NCBI GenBank assembly: GCA_021613375.1
Contig: JAJQXZ010000043.1
Span: 29,677-93,676, forward strand
DNA: 64,000 nt
Source of the DNA: Megaleporinus macrocephalus
Taxonomy: Eukaryota > Chordata > Actinopteri > Characiformes > Anostomidae
Direction of reading: 5' to 3'
Translations under genes and position numbers: made by a program
Shown: in pieces, positions 35,315 to 46,856 of the stretch
Layout: each line of letters starts with the position of its first letter
Numbering within the stretch: the first letter of the stretch is position 1
The notes under the pieces: model-generated
Database searches by the model: none
What the model was told of the DNA's origin: nothing
What the model saw: the letters and a program-made list of their open reading frames with translations, nothing else

Positions 35315-36640
35315 GGCTAATTCGTCTCTAACTAGTGCCAGTTTTCATCGGCCTGATCCTGTTGGGCTTTCGTCCGCAACACCTTTAACACCATGAATGC
35401 TTTAACACACAAATCATATTTGATACACATGTTTCTGAGACCTGTAAATCATTACTGTTAGCATTTTTGTCCTAAACAAAGTGATGTACACCTGAACTTT
35501 GCTCAAACCCACAGAAAGACTGTAGTAGATACAGAATGTGTAAAACACTGTTATACAATATGGAAATATTCTATTCTGAGTTAGAACTTACTCAAGTAAA
35601 CATTTCAAATAATCTCAGACTATAAAAGGTTAAACCATTGTGTTCTGAATACCTTTATTTGTTAGCAAAAAACTGTATATTATTATTAGGAGTAGTATAT
35701 TTTATTTTTTATGGAATGTATAATAAACACTACATTTTCAAAAAAATACAATTTTTCGGCAATTGTTACATGGTTTAGGCTTTAAAGGGTTGATATGTGT
35801 TAAAATCCCATAATGAATGTATCAATGGTAATTATTTTCTGCTGTTTCTCAACTTCCATTCAAAGCTAATTTATTACGATAGTTTGACATAAACACCATT
35901 CAGAGCATTTTTTTCATGTTTTTTTTTGCTTCTGAAGAAAAAAAGGCATTCCCAGTTTTAAACAGTACCTGGATATGTTTAATATTTCATTAACATGTCA
36001 AAAACTTAATTTGCAGTCTTAATTTGCCACTCACTGAAGGGGCTGGACATTGTAAGGTCAGCAACGACAATCAATATTCAGGTTTTATATATTTGCCAAC
36101 AAGTATAACAGACTGCACTTCTAACTACTTTACAGTGGAAGACTTTTTCTCCATACAGTTTATAGCAGAGAGTTTCTCAGGAGTGTCTAGAGTCACTTGC
36201 ATGCTGAAATTTGTGCTCACCCATATATCTCAGTTGGAGCAGCTGAGGCATTTGCATGTCAGATTTCATTTACCAGCCCAGTACATCTTTCTTTATTATG
36301 TTGTACCTGTCACAGAAATGTCCAAATATGATATTCAAGGATTTCAAATGCGTAGCGAAAAATATACAGGTGCTGCTGATCTGTGCTCTGAGAAACCATT
36401 CTTATGTCTCTAAGAGGCCAGAGTAGGTGATTTTACAGAAACCAGGAGGTGTAAGGTAGTTTTTTAAAAAATCCATTTGATTTCATTAAATAAAAATGAA
36501 TTAAATTAAATAAAAATGCAAAGAAGGAAACAATATGCAAACATTTAAATTTACTTTGTAGAAAACAGAAGTGTGCAGTGGGGATGAAGAATAAAGTGCA
36601 ACAAGGGGATGAAGTCAATGACTGAAATGAAAGAAAGTGC
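35315..36640. other. ERV leader remnant and AT-rich flank
   Basis: About 35315-35370 looks like retroviral leader ahead of gag. Beyond about 35375 the sequence is AT-rich host-like DNA with no LTR, so the 5' LTR and primer site are missing. A plus-strand open frame at 36024-36413 shows no recognisable domain. Confidence 0.45.
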
Positions 36641-37115
36641 AACTAGTGCTGTGCAATTGAGCAGAAGTCTTATGTATGCTGTGTGACTGAAGTCGTCCTA
36701 GGTGCTGCCTTGGCTCAGCATCCGAATGGCCTGCAGGAAGAAGCTCCTCCTCATCCTCACTGTGTTTGCCTTCAGGAAGCAAAATCACATCCCTGACCTC
36801 AACAGAGAGAAGAGTCCATTGTTGGGATTGCTGGTGTCCTTCACAATCTTCCTGGCCCTGGTCCAGCACTGCTTATAGTAGAAAGTCAGCAGGTCAGGAG
36901 GCTCAGTCCAAATGATACGATCCGCTGAATGCACCACTCTCTGTAGAGTCTGTCTGTCCTGTCTGCGTTTCCCATACCAGTCTGTGACATTCCCAGTGAG
37001 GATGCTTTTGATGGTGAAGGTGCAGATGTGAGGGCTACCGGGAGATAGTCCTTGAAGCAGGCTGACTGGGGTTTCTTTAGAGCAGGAACAATGACGGATT
37101 GTTTAAAACATGTGA
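36640..37115 (-). mobile_element. L2/Rex1-like LINE fragment with internal deletion
   Basis: On the minus strand, an RT start motif (IVPALKKPQSACFKDY, PVALTS) at about 37100-37030 jumps after some 100 bp to the RT tail region seen in fish LINEs (DRTDRLYREWCIQR). The 3' block with aagaagctcctcctc is also familiar from fish LINEs. The middle of the RT is gone. Confidence 0.65.
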
Positions 37116-39648
37116 ACAACGCTCACGATGACTGTGAAAACTCGTCATCGGCCGTATTACTTATATACACACATATACGTACAAGATAAACATATCTAGC
37201 TAATGGTCTACTATATATGCAGCTACATACACAGCTAGCTATGTTAGCATCTCACCCATAAACAAAACTAAACCAGATAATCATCCAATAGAAATATAGC
37301 AACTTTAGCATCACTTTCCAGGCTTTTCAACTCCTTCAGGTTTCACTGCTGTTGGAATGCCACACCAATGTTCACTCAGGTTTAACCTCCTGCTTTATCT
37401 TTACCCTCTTTTAGTTTGAAGCCTTTTCTACTTCTGTCTTTCTTTTCTTTGTCTATTTAGCAGTGCAAGCTGTTGTAGATACATGTGGATAACTTGTTTG
37501 GCCTTTCTTGTGAACTTAGCTTGTATGAGAGACTCACATGCAGATCCCTCAGGTATTGAGGTAAGTACGTGGACAGGCAGGCCGGCCATCCAGTCTTTGC
37601 ATTCAGTCTGAATTAAATGATTCAACAAGGATTTTTACAAATCTGTGGCCTTCACATATAATGTTTTTTAGAGCAGTTAGAGCATTTGATTTATTGGGTG
37701 CTATTGGGATTTAAAGGGCATTTCAAAGAAAAATAACAAATAATGTTTCTAGAATAAATCACCAACTCCATTTTTTAATTACACATGATGCATTCAAAAC
37801 ATACAACTATTGTATACATACATAGGAGCTCCAGCAAGTGTCTAGCCATCAGAGCCATGATTAACATTTCACTGTGTTAGGAAACTGAACCAAATGGCAT
37901 TCATTTTAAACAGACCATCCAAAGACTCCAAGATTCCACTATATCATATGAAAAGTGGTGCAGACTTAGTATTCTTGAGGCAGTCTAATTGGAATTTCTC
38001 TCCAGACTTTCTCCACAAATTGAGCCTACCATTCATTTTAGGATGTACTGAACATGTTTTCCTCTAAAATAAGTTTACCAAAGAGTAGAGCATCCAAATA
38101 CTTTTTGGGTGCACTGTATTATCTATGGCTATCCTTGCACACGTGTTACTTTTAATGTCTAGTGTGAGGCTGTTTCTTTTTGAATAGGCTGTTGGGCTTT
38201 GTATACTTTCTGACTTTTATTTGGAGTTTAGAGAAGAACTTATAGAGAGATATACAGTAATTGGTTGTTACTTACCTCATTACAGTTTTAGAGAAGTAGA
38301 TGTTTTTATTTATTACCTCTCAAAAACTATTGCTTTGACAGCAAGGCTAATGTACAGAAGGCCTTTCTAACACGTCAGACACATATGGTTCAAGCAGCGT
38401 ACATAGACAGGCAGATCTTTAGTAGGTGTATGTTTATGTCTTAGCTGTTCTGCTGTACTCTGCTGACTTAGTTCTCCCAGCCTGATCGAACTTCATGCTT
38501 CATTACGAGTATTTTTAGGGTGCTTGGGATTTACTCCAAAACAGAAGAGACTTGTAGAAGTTTCTTTTTTTTTTCATTATATAAAGGGCTTCTGCTTTGC
38601 GTCTTAAGGCCTGCATGTTTACATCTTTGGGTGTTCACCAAGGGACCATTGTCTTCTATTTTTGAAGCAAATCCATGAGATTATGACAGTGAAATATTCC
38701 ATGGAGAAGCCAGTTTGCGAGTGAATACGGAACTGAATACTGAAGGGAGGTTATGCCACATACAGTATGTATTGTTTGCTTCCTTCCCCATCCATAGCAG
38801 AGGATTAGGCGATGCCTTTAACTGGATGCCAGGCTCTCTGCAAACAAACCATTCATAAACGGAAAAAGCAATCAGGCAAAAATGGTTAGCGCACAAAAGG
38901 AGCCGAGTACATGTCTGGAGACACGGAAAAGTCATTTGAGTTTGCTTGTTGGAGCTCACAAGGACATGAATATTCATTGTCTTGAATGTTAAGCCCTGTG
39001 TTTTATTTATTCGTTTAAATTGTCACTCTTGTTCATGCTACAACAAATAGAAACAGTCGAGCTCCAACTCAAAGAGGCGGATGTATTTACAAATTAAACT
39101 GAGAGTTTGTGGGGAGAATGGCGTTCGGAATGCTCATTCATGGAATTCAGAAGCTCTACAAATTTGATCCTCTGGCAAACAGTTTCAATTAAGATGTATG
39201 AGGCTTAAACAGGACATGAAAAATGTATTCTTAGCTCTGCACAGCTTTTAGAGTGGAAGTATACGGTAGTATCTACACATTTTCAGATAAGAAACTTCTG
39301 GTCTTGACCATTCTGTAGACTGCTAGGCTACAGCTGATCAACATTTTTAAATATAGATTGTTATAATTTAGAGATGTACTGATTACAGTTTTATTGCCCA
39401 TTCACAATTTCTGATACTGACCTGCTGGGATTAGTATTATATAAAATTTGGGTCTGTATGTTATTGGAGCTGTTCCTCTTTTGCTTACCTTGACCTTATT
39501 TCAAATTGCACGATTGTTGTATTTTATGCTTACAGTAAGATGACATGTGTTTGGTGTGTGGCTGTGTCTGCACTGCTGTTGTGTGACTTAAAGTAAATTT
39601 GACCTACACAGAATCTGATACATTAGACTGATCAGCCAATTAATTTAT

Positions 39649-39690
<42 letters not shown>

Positions 39691-39752
39691 GCTGACAATT
39701 ATTTATAGGCACATTTTGGCTTCTTTCTGAGAATGAAAGTACTGTATATGTA
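37116..39752. other. Gene-poor stretch
   Basis: A minus-strand frame at 37428-37628 (includes CKDWMAGLPVHVLTS) is open for 66 codons but has no family I recognise. A word at about 38100 (tttttgggtgcactgta) resembles a MITE end. An ATT microsatellite lies at 39650-39687. Confidence 0.4.
39650..39687 (+). repeat. (ATT)n microsatellite
   Basis: Near-perfect run of att triplets. Confidence 0.95.
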
Positions 39753-40398
39753 CAGTTGTATGCCAAGTTTGAACGCCTCTGGTCAAATTAAGCAAAAATA
39801 GGTACAAATACAGAGAACACGCTTAAATTTGGTACAGTTTCTGTTTATTTGCCGAGTTTAGTATATTGAAAAAACATGTTAAAAGGGCAATTTGTATACT
39901 AAACTAAACTGAACTAAAGACTTTAAGTTTAAAATATTCTGAAAGTATAAACCGAATGTAGGCTATTATGCTAAATTGGCACACCCCGTTTCATTATACT
40001 ACTTTGTACCTCAAGAGCCAACCATAAGTCAAATCAGTCTAACATGAAACAATCACCACCGTCACCTGCTCTCAGCAAGAATTTATGTGTGGCAGCAAAA
40101 AAGTAAAGGGATGGTCCTTGGTGAGTAAAGTGATGGAGATTAGTTAATTTAAACATTGAGGAGGAGGGACTGTGCAGCTCTCTTGGGAAATCCATGTTAC
40201 TTTCGAAACTGATATGTTGCCCCTGTTTGTCTGGAGTACTACTTTAACAAGTTGCTTCATCTCACAAATGTGTCATTTAAATTTCTTTAACTGTGCAGTA
40301 GTGTGTGCTCTGTAGAGGATATGTTAACTTACCTTCTCTTATAAAATCAACAAAGCATCTGATTTGACCAGGAGTGCCCAAAGTTTTGCATACTGCTG
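39753..40398. mobile_element. Tc1/mariner-type MITE
   Basis: The left end is CAGTTGTATGCCAAGTTTG with CTCTGGTCAAATT following. The right end, on the other strand, is CAGCAGTATGCAAAACTTTG with TCCTGGTCAAAT. The inverted termini of about 38 bp are flanked by TA on both sides. There is no transposase frame inside. Confidence 0.75.
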
Positions 40399-41930
40399 TA
40401 TCTGTAAATTACCAGAAAAGAACTTCTACATGACAGAAAATCTTAACTTCAATAACAAAAGAAAGACAGTACAAGAAATTGTTTAATTGCATGAATTTTC
40501 ATCAGCAATTTGGAGGCTAACAACTTATTCTCCTCTAGGAAGTCTAATATGGTGAAATAAACAGTGAGAAGGATAACAGCTCAAACAATTACAATGACAA
40601 TTAGACCTGCTTAGTCTGTAATGTAAAGTATTCAACAGCCTTTTATTTAACAATCTGGAACCCAGAGAACAGATAAACATGTTCCTGAGAATGAATTCAT
40701 GGATCAATGGGTGCAATATTTCCCTCTTCATGTGAAACAGAGAGAGGAAAAAATGCTGCATGAATAATAACTGTTCCAAACATTGTTTGTAACCCTATAA
40801 ATTTAGAATAACTCTGTCACTTTGGACTGTTGTCTATGAAATTACTCAGGTACAAGCTTTAAGATGTACTAAGACTGAAGTTAAGCAAATAAGGTTATGC
40901 TTACTAAAAATAATCTTGGCTTACTATTCAGCAATGATTAATCACTAACATGAACTTTATGTAAGGAATCAGCTTCACCAACAGTAACCAATTTGTAAAG
41001 AAAAAAATTGAATAATTGTGGCAACTTAAGAGAATAATCAAATGGATTTCATTGTTTGTTTTAGTTGGAGCATTTCGAATCCTATTATCGGTTCATTCAC
41101 ATTGTTCATCTTGTTAACATCTAATTTATCAGGCTTGGCTTCTTTCTCGTCTTGCCACTCTATATTGTTTAAGAGAAGAGCTGCGTCCAGAGTGTTAGTG
41201 AAATTTAATAAATGTCAATCTCCATGACATGCTAAATTATGCCTCAGCGAGACATGCCAATTATACAGCGGTTCATACTCGGTTAAACCTCTGTTTCACT
41301 GAAATGTCGATAAGTCTTGAAGGACATTGTATTGCTGAAACATGCACAGGTGAATAAATAAATACTAGTACTTCTTATTACACTGCTCTGTGACAGTTCT
41401 GTCAATATAGCAAATGCTTTGTTTTTAGATTTAAGCTCTAGCGTTTTAAGTACACTTAGAATTTCAGGGGTCATATCACTTTTTTGCCAGGGGAGGTATT
41501 CTATTTGTAATGCCAGTACAGTAAAAAATGGCAAGCAAAAGCAAACAAAATCTGAAACTTGAAGAGTAACATGCATAGCTCCTTCACACAGACTCAGCTA
41601 TAGAATCTTAAATTAACTATGAATGTGGTTTTTTTGTCCAGACATACTATATGCAGTCTTTGGTGTATGTAGTTTAATACAATCCTCCTGTACTACTGCT
41701 GCAAGATATAAGGTTGAGTGAGTCTTGAAAGAAGATGGTGGGACATTTATGATTCAATTCAATTATACAGCTACAGTAATAATGGTAAAGTTGGAATAGC
41801 TGCTTTAACAAGACTTTTTGTTTCTCTCTAACTTCTATATGCAGTATTGTATTATATTGTTGCTGTCCTATCCAAACCACCAAAACAGTAGCATTACAGA
41901 AAAAATGGATGTAATGGTATGCCTTTCCAA
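40399..41930. other. AT-rich stretch, nothing recognised
   Basis: Short open frames only (40525-40779 and 41283-41576, minus), without splice context or domains. Confidence 0.4.
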
Positions 41931-41934
41931 ACAT

Positions 41935-42835
41935 ACTGACATACAGAAACAGAAGCCAAAGCTTCACCATAACAGCCCTTAAATTATTAGTATATATTAA
42001 CATCTTATATTAATGTCTAATATTAATATATATATTATTATCTAGTATGTTGGAGCCTAAATTAGTTTAATTATTTGGTTTAGACTCTTATTTTGTTTGC
42101 TGGCCTTTAGTCTGGAACTTTTATTGTGACATAGCCTTAGACCACCTGTTCAGGTAAAGATGGCATCTTCCACATGGTGATCAGTCTCAGGTGCACAATG
42201 GAAGATGCTGTATTCGAGTAGTTATATTGAGTCATATACGTATATTGAAACTTGGAACCTATAAGTTGGATTAACCCCCTCCTTTGTGGATTACTAACAA
42301 TTTGGATTTACTCCACTGTCTACCACCTGCTTGCCTGCCTGCCTGTTTGTTAACTGCTCACCTGCTTGCTATCTGCTTGCCTGCCTGCTACCTATTTCCC
42401 TGCTGCTTGCCTGACTGTGTGTCTTCTCCCTCCCTACCTGCCTGCCTCTGCTACCATTCATGAACCCAGGTATGAGCAACAGCCAGAGACAGTGTTTTAA
42501 GATAAGCGTTTAATAATTTCATAGCATCTACATACTGGACTCAGTTTGGCCCTCACGTAAAAGCTTTGGGGGAAAACTGCTATGTTATGTTGTTAAAGTC
42601 CTAACAAATGGGATATAACCTTGACATCATGGTGTTTTGGACATACTATACATATTTGACACCATGAGGTCAGAGTTTAAATCAACATTATTATGCAGTT
42701 ATTATTACTATTGTGGAAATGAAACCATGAAAATGACTAAAATGAAATATGCGAGGAAGACAAATGATTCTGTGGGCATTTCAGTATATTGAAATATTAG
42801 TCCTTAACATGTCTTCCTGTAATTATGTGACAGCA
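41935..42835 (+). repeat. Diverged tandem duplication, copy 1
   Basis: Segments 41945-42030 and 42580-42835 match 44225-44345 and 44355-44935 in order and orientation (shared words: aaagcttcaccat, catcttatattaatgtct, aggtcagagtttaaat, cttcctgtaattatgtgac). Copy 1 carries about 540 bp (42035-42575) not found in copy 2. Confidence 0.7.
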
Positions 42836-42944
42836 AGTAAGTATTTTTGATGATTCCAATTTCGCACAGTGTAAAGGAAGCTGCTTTCCTTAGAGAGCAC
42901 ATGTAATTGTGAATGCATGGTTTTGATTTGACAGCAACAGATGT

Positions 42945-43420
42945 TCAGATGTCACATCTTGTCTATCCCTGTCTTTCTACGGTTCTGTCTGTTTCAGCCT
43001 ATGCTTAAATTCCCCTTTTGTGCTTTTCTAGCATGTGCTTTTGTCTGTGTTTTGCTTTTGAGCTCCTATGTGCCACCGTTTTGCCATGCCCCTCGCCTGT
43101 GTGTAGCCTGTAGGCAGTCCTCTCATTAGCCCCTGGTGTTTTTTATTTGTTCTCTGTGTATTCACGCCCCTTGTTGTTGGCCTTGTCTTTGTTTGAGTTT
43201 CATTTTATGTTTTTTTTGGGTCCCTTGATGTCCAGTGGTTTTTAGCTTCCATGTAGTATCTGTAATCCTCCTGTTCCCTCTTTGTTTCTTTGCTTTTGTG
43301 GATGCTTTTGGTTTTTATTTTAGATTACAGTAAACCGTCAGTCTTGCATCTTCCCTCCACGTCTCCCTCCGCGGTACAGCAGACCCACCATTGGCTTTAG
43401 GTCCTCAGTCATGACTTTTC
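42945..43420 (+). repeat. Dispersed repeat family A, copy 2
   Basis: Layout and words match 19465-19900: a catgtgcttttgtctg block, attagcccctggtgtt, then ttattt-rich DNA and a ctccctccgcgg end. The short open frames in it are not genes. Confidence 0.5.
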
Positions 43421-43764
43421 AGTCAGATGCTACTGAACCAGTATGTTGAAGTAGAACATTCATCGTATTTAAAACCCCACTATGTGCGCATGAGGCGTTA
43501 TGTAAGACTGCACCCGTGAACATGAGACCGTGTGTGCAGGTAGGTGCAGCAGAGTGAAGTCAAGGTTGATTTAGCACCAGTGGCTGTGGAGACAGTAGCC
43601 CTGCACCTTGCTTTGAAAAGGCCAGCCCCTCCACATCATCCATCACCACTGTCATCTCCAGCTAAACTGCCTCTCTCTCTGATATCTATTTCCCCCTACC
43701 ATCTTTCTCTCTCACTCTCTCTCTATCACATTCTCCACTCATACACATACACGTAAAAACACAT

Positions 43765-43809
<45 letters not shown>
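43765..43809 (+). repeat. (CA)n microsatellite
   Basis: Run of about 22 ca dinucleotides. Confidence 0.95.
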
Positions 43810-43810
<1 letters not shown>

Positions 43811-44224
43811 CTCCCCACCCTTTCTCGCTCCATCTCTCCGTCTCATGATGGATGATTCAGCCATTTTCAATTTTTACCTTTCAAAAACCAGCCTTGGACA
43901 GTGAGGCGGAGCCTGGAGAGAACTAGCCTGTCACTCAAATCTTTCTCCATGAAAAGAAAAAGGGCTGTATAATCTAGCGTGGGACGTCCCGCTGTGGATG
44001 TTGTCTGTGTTGCCAACAATCTGCTATGGATTACAACAGCCAATGCATCCCTCATGTCCTCCAAAGAACACATCACAGGAGGCAAAGCAAGTTTATTTAT
44101 GCGCAGTTCAATGTGCTTAGCATTAATAAAAGCAAAAAGAACCACCTGTACAATATCCATCGACCTATGTGATAACAGAAGAGTTCCTTAAACCTAAGAT
44201 AGCAGTTACTTGAAGCTTTAAAGA

Positions 44225-44935
44225 TCTGCTTTATGGAAAACAGAAGGCAAAGCTTCACCATGACAGTGCTTTACTTATTAATATTATATATTACCATCTC
44301 ATAACATCTTATATTAATGTCTCATATTAGTATCTAATTTTATTTAATAGCTTTGAGGGTATTATATTGTTGAAATCCTAACAAATTGGACATAACCTTA
44401 TGCTCATGGTCAAGTCAAGTCAACAATGTTGTCACAAAGCAGCTTTACAGGAGTTTAAAAGCATGAAAACATGAAGTCACAACACTTTATCCCCAGTGAG
44501 CAAGCCAAAGGTAATGGTGGCAAGAACAACTTTCTCAACTGGAAGAAGAAACCTTGGGAGGAACCAGACTTACATGAGGAGACCCATCCTCCTCTGGTTG
44601 AGCAGTATTTACAGTTTATTAACTAAAAAGCTGAGTCTGAAGGGAAAAGCTTTAGAAACTGTACAGGTGCTACATCCGGATGATACAGCAATGCAGTCAA
44701 GGATGTAGCAAATGGCACGAATGGAGAAATCACCTTTGGGTATAATATATTTAACACTATGAGGTCAGAGTTTAAATGAACATTATTGTTGCAATTATTA
44801 CTATTGTGGAAATAAAACTATAGAAATGGCTCAAATGAATAATGCAAGGAACACAAATGCTCCTGAGTACATTTAATTTGAGCATATTGAAATATTAATC
44901 CTTAAAATTTCTTCCTGTAATTATGTGACGGCTCC
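44225..44935 (+). repeat. Diverged tandem duplication, copy 2
   Basis: Matches 41945-42030 and 42580-42835. It is interrupted by the dispersed repeat at 44411-44734. Confidence 0.7.
44411..44734 (+). repeat. Dispersed fish repeat, copy 2, inserted in the duplication
   Basis: Starts with caagtcaagtcaa and holds ccccagtgagcaagcca, gaagaaaccttgggaggaac and cccatcctcctctggttga, as at 4.3 kb. Both edges can be read by comparison with the uninterrupted copy 1. Confidence 0.75.
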
Positions 44936-46632
44936 TGACTCTGCCTCTGACGCATTGTGGCTTTGTCTTTGTTAAATACCATCATAAAAATGTGTTGTTT
45001 AGTAAAGGCTGTGGTTGTTTATCGTCATTTTCATTTCACCACAAAACTGAATGCCATTTGCTGATGGGGATGCTTCGCTGTGCAAGGGAGGATGTGTTGT
45101 TCTCATAACACTCACTACACATACCCAAATCACAATAAAAGCTAATGAGAGCATCTCTGTCCATTAAGGCGTAAATCTAAGCGCATCAATACCTATCAGA
45201 CAGATTCAGAGAACAGAAACAGCCTGCATCTATTTATCTGCACAGAATTAAAGAAAGAAAACATAAACACAATTAGTAGAAAAGACAGAACGAATGGTCA
45301 GTCGTGGAATTAATTAAGAAAATGTATCTTCATTTTTGTTTACTTTAATTTTTCAACATCATTTGATCACGACAGCTGCCATTTACATTGTGTACTAATG
45401 GATTAATAGTAAGATTTCTGGTTCCATTGACTTACATTGAAAGGGAAGACTTTCCCCTTTTTTAATACTTGTTTCTCATTGGACAGCAACAATAAGATGG
45501 TTGAACTCTAAGGAAGACAAGAAACATCAGGTTTTAGTCTAACAGCAGCAGCAGCAGCAGCATTGCATGTGCCCGGAGTTCACACTATTACAAAGGCTGT
45601 GTCTGAGCTCACTGGCTACTGTACACACTACACTAATGAATGCACTGCTAATGGTGGTGTGCTATTTTTGACATGTTATTTAGAATGGTCGTATGTGGCA
45701 TGAGATGCAGGCAGCTAGCCTAGCTTTTTTTAATAGATGTGGAAATTTAATTAGGACTGGTTTAAAGGTGGTGTTATACAGTAGATACCACACAAGGGTT
45801 TAGAAACAGTAAGTGTCAATTCAATATTCCCAAAACCTTCTCTGTCTCTCCACGGAGACTGTAAAAGTTTCATTTAATTCACCTTTATTGCTTTTGAAAG
45901 AAATAATTATGACTGCAAAGTCAGTCATGTTTGCATTTACTTCTAGAGGCTCCTGACAGAGATTAGCTGTCTAGGAAATCTCCGTCTGAATGAAGGTAAT
46001 AAGACAAGTCAGATTTGTTGATATTCTGCTTCAAATGAAACTCTTTTACATCCTCAAAGTTACATGAGCCTGGCATATTAATTTGGGAGCACATTAATTG
46101 CTTTTTAATCTATCTCGCAAATATTCAATTTAGACTCTCTGTATTTGAGCATGACAGAAACTAATTGTGTTTCATTCTTTTTAAACCCATATGTTCCACA
46201 CAGTTCACCTGTCTTAGCTAGCAGGCAGGCTGAGGCGGCATTGCAGCGTGTACTGACAAGATTATGTACTAAAGAAGAAAAATCAACATTCAATGCGGAT
46301 ATAAATGCACGACGGATTGAGAACCATTATTGAATTACATTCTCCAGATAAATGGCACAGCGGAATGCTGGAACACTCGGTTTCACAAATAAGAAAAGCA
46401 CACTTGGTAATGCTTTCTTTTACAGTCCCATACGCCTCTGGTATTAACCTGCTAAATGTAAGGTACACACTCCAAAGAACTAGATAAATATTTTGGCTAG
46501 CAAATGAAAAGGCAAAACAGTTCTGTGTTCAGTACAAAGTCCTGTGTAAGTATTGTGGATAAATTGATGGTAAATACTAAGAGAGTATAATAAAATTACA
46601 CTGAAATTAACCCAAACTAGTACTAGTACAAA
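44936..46632. other. Gene-free stretch with a CAG run and a candidate conserved block
   Basis: 45310-45510 partly matches the complement of 56450-56640. A short CAG run lies at 45542-45562. 46080-46490 has an even composition and TAAT-type words unlike its surroundings (see findings). Confidence 0.4.
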
Positions 46633-46856
46633 CGGGTGCTTCGGTTTCCTCCCATGTGTCCGAAGACATGCATGATAGGTTAATTGGTCATTCTAAATTG
46701 CCCGTCGATGTGAGTGAGTGTTGGCCATGCGATGGACTGGCGAACTGTCCATGGTGTACCCCGCCTTCGCCCGATGACGCTGGGATTGGCTCCAGCCTCG
46801 CCCCCCGTGACCCCGACAAGTGGGATAAAGCTGCAGATAATGGATGGATGGATGAA
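46633..46856 (+). repeat. LINE 3' tail (L2/Maui-like) ending in (GGAT)n
   Basis: Contains ggtttcctcccatgtgtccg, gcgatggactggcgaactgtcc, gctgggattggctccagc and a ggatggatggatg tail, the usual 3' end of a common fish LINE or its partner SINE. Confidence 0.65.

Noticed and set aside
43867..44160. 97-codon minus-strand open frame
   Set aside because: No recognised domain or splice sites. Composition is not clearly protein-like.
45542..45562. CAG run as a coding polyglutamine tract
   Set aside because: Only about six units and no supporting open frame or exon signals.
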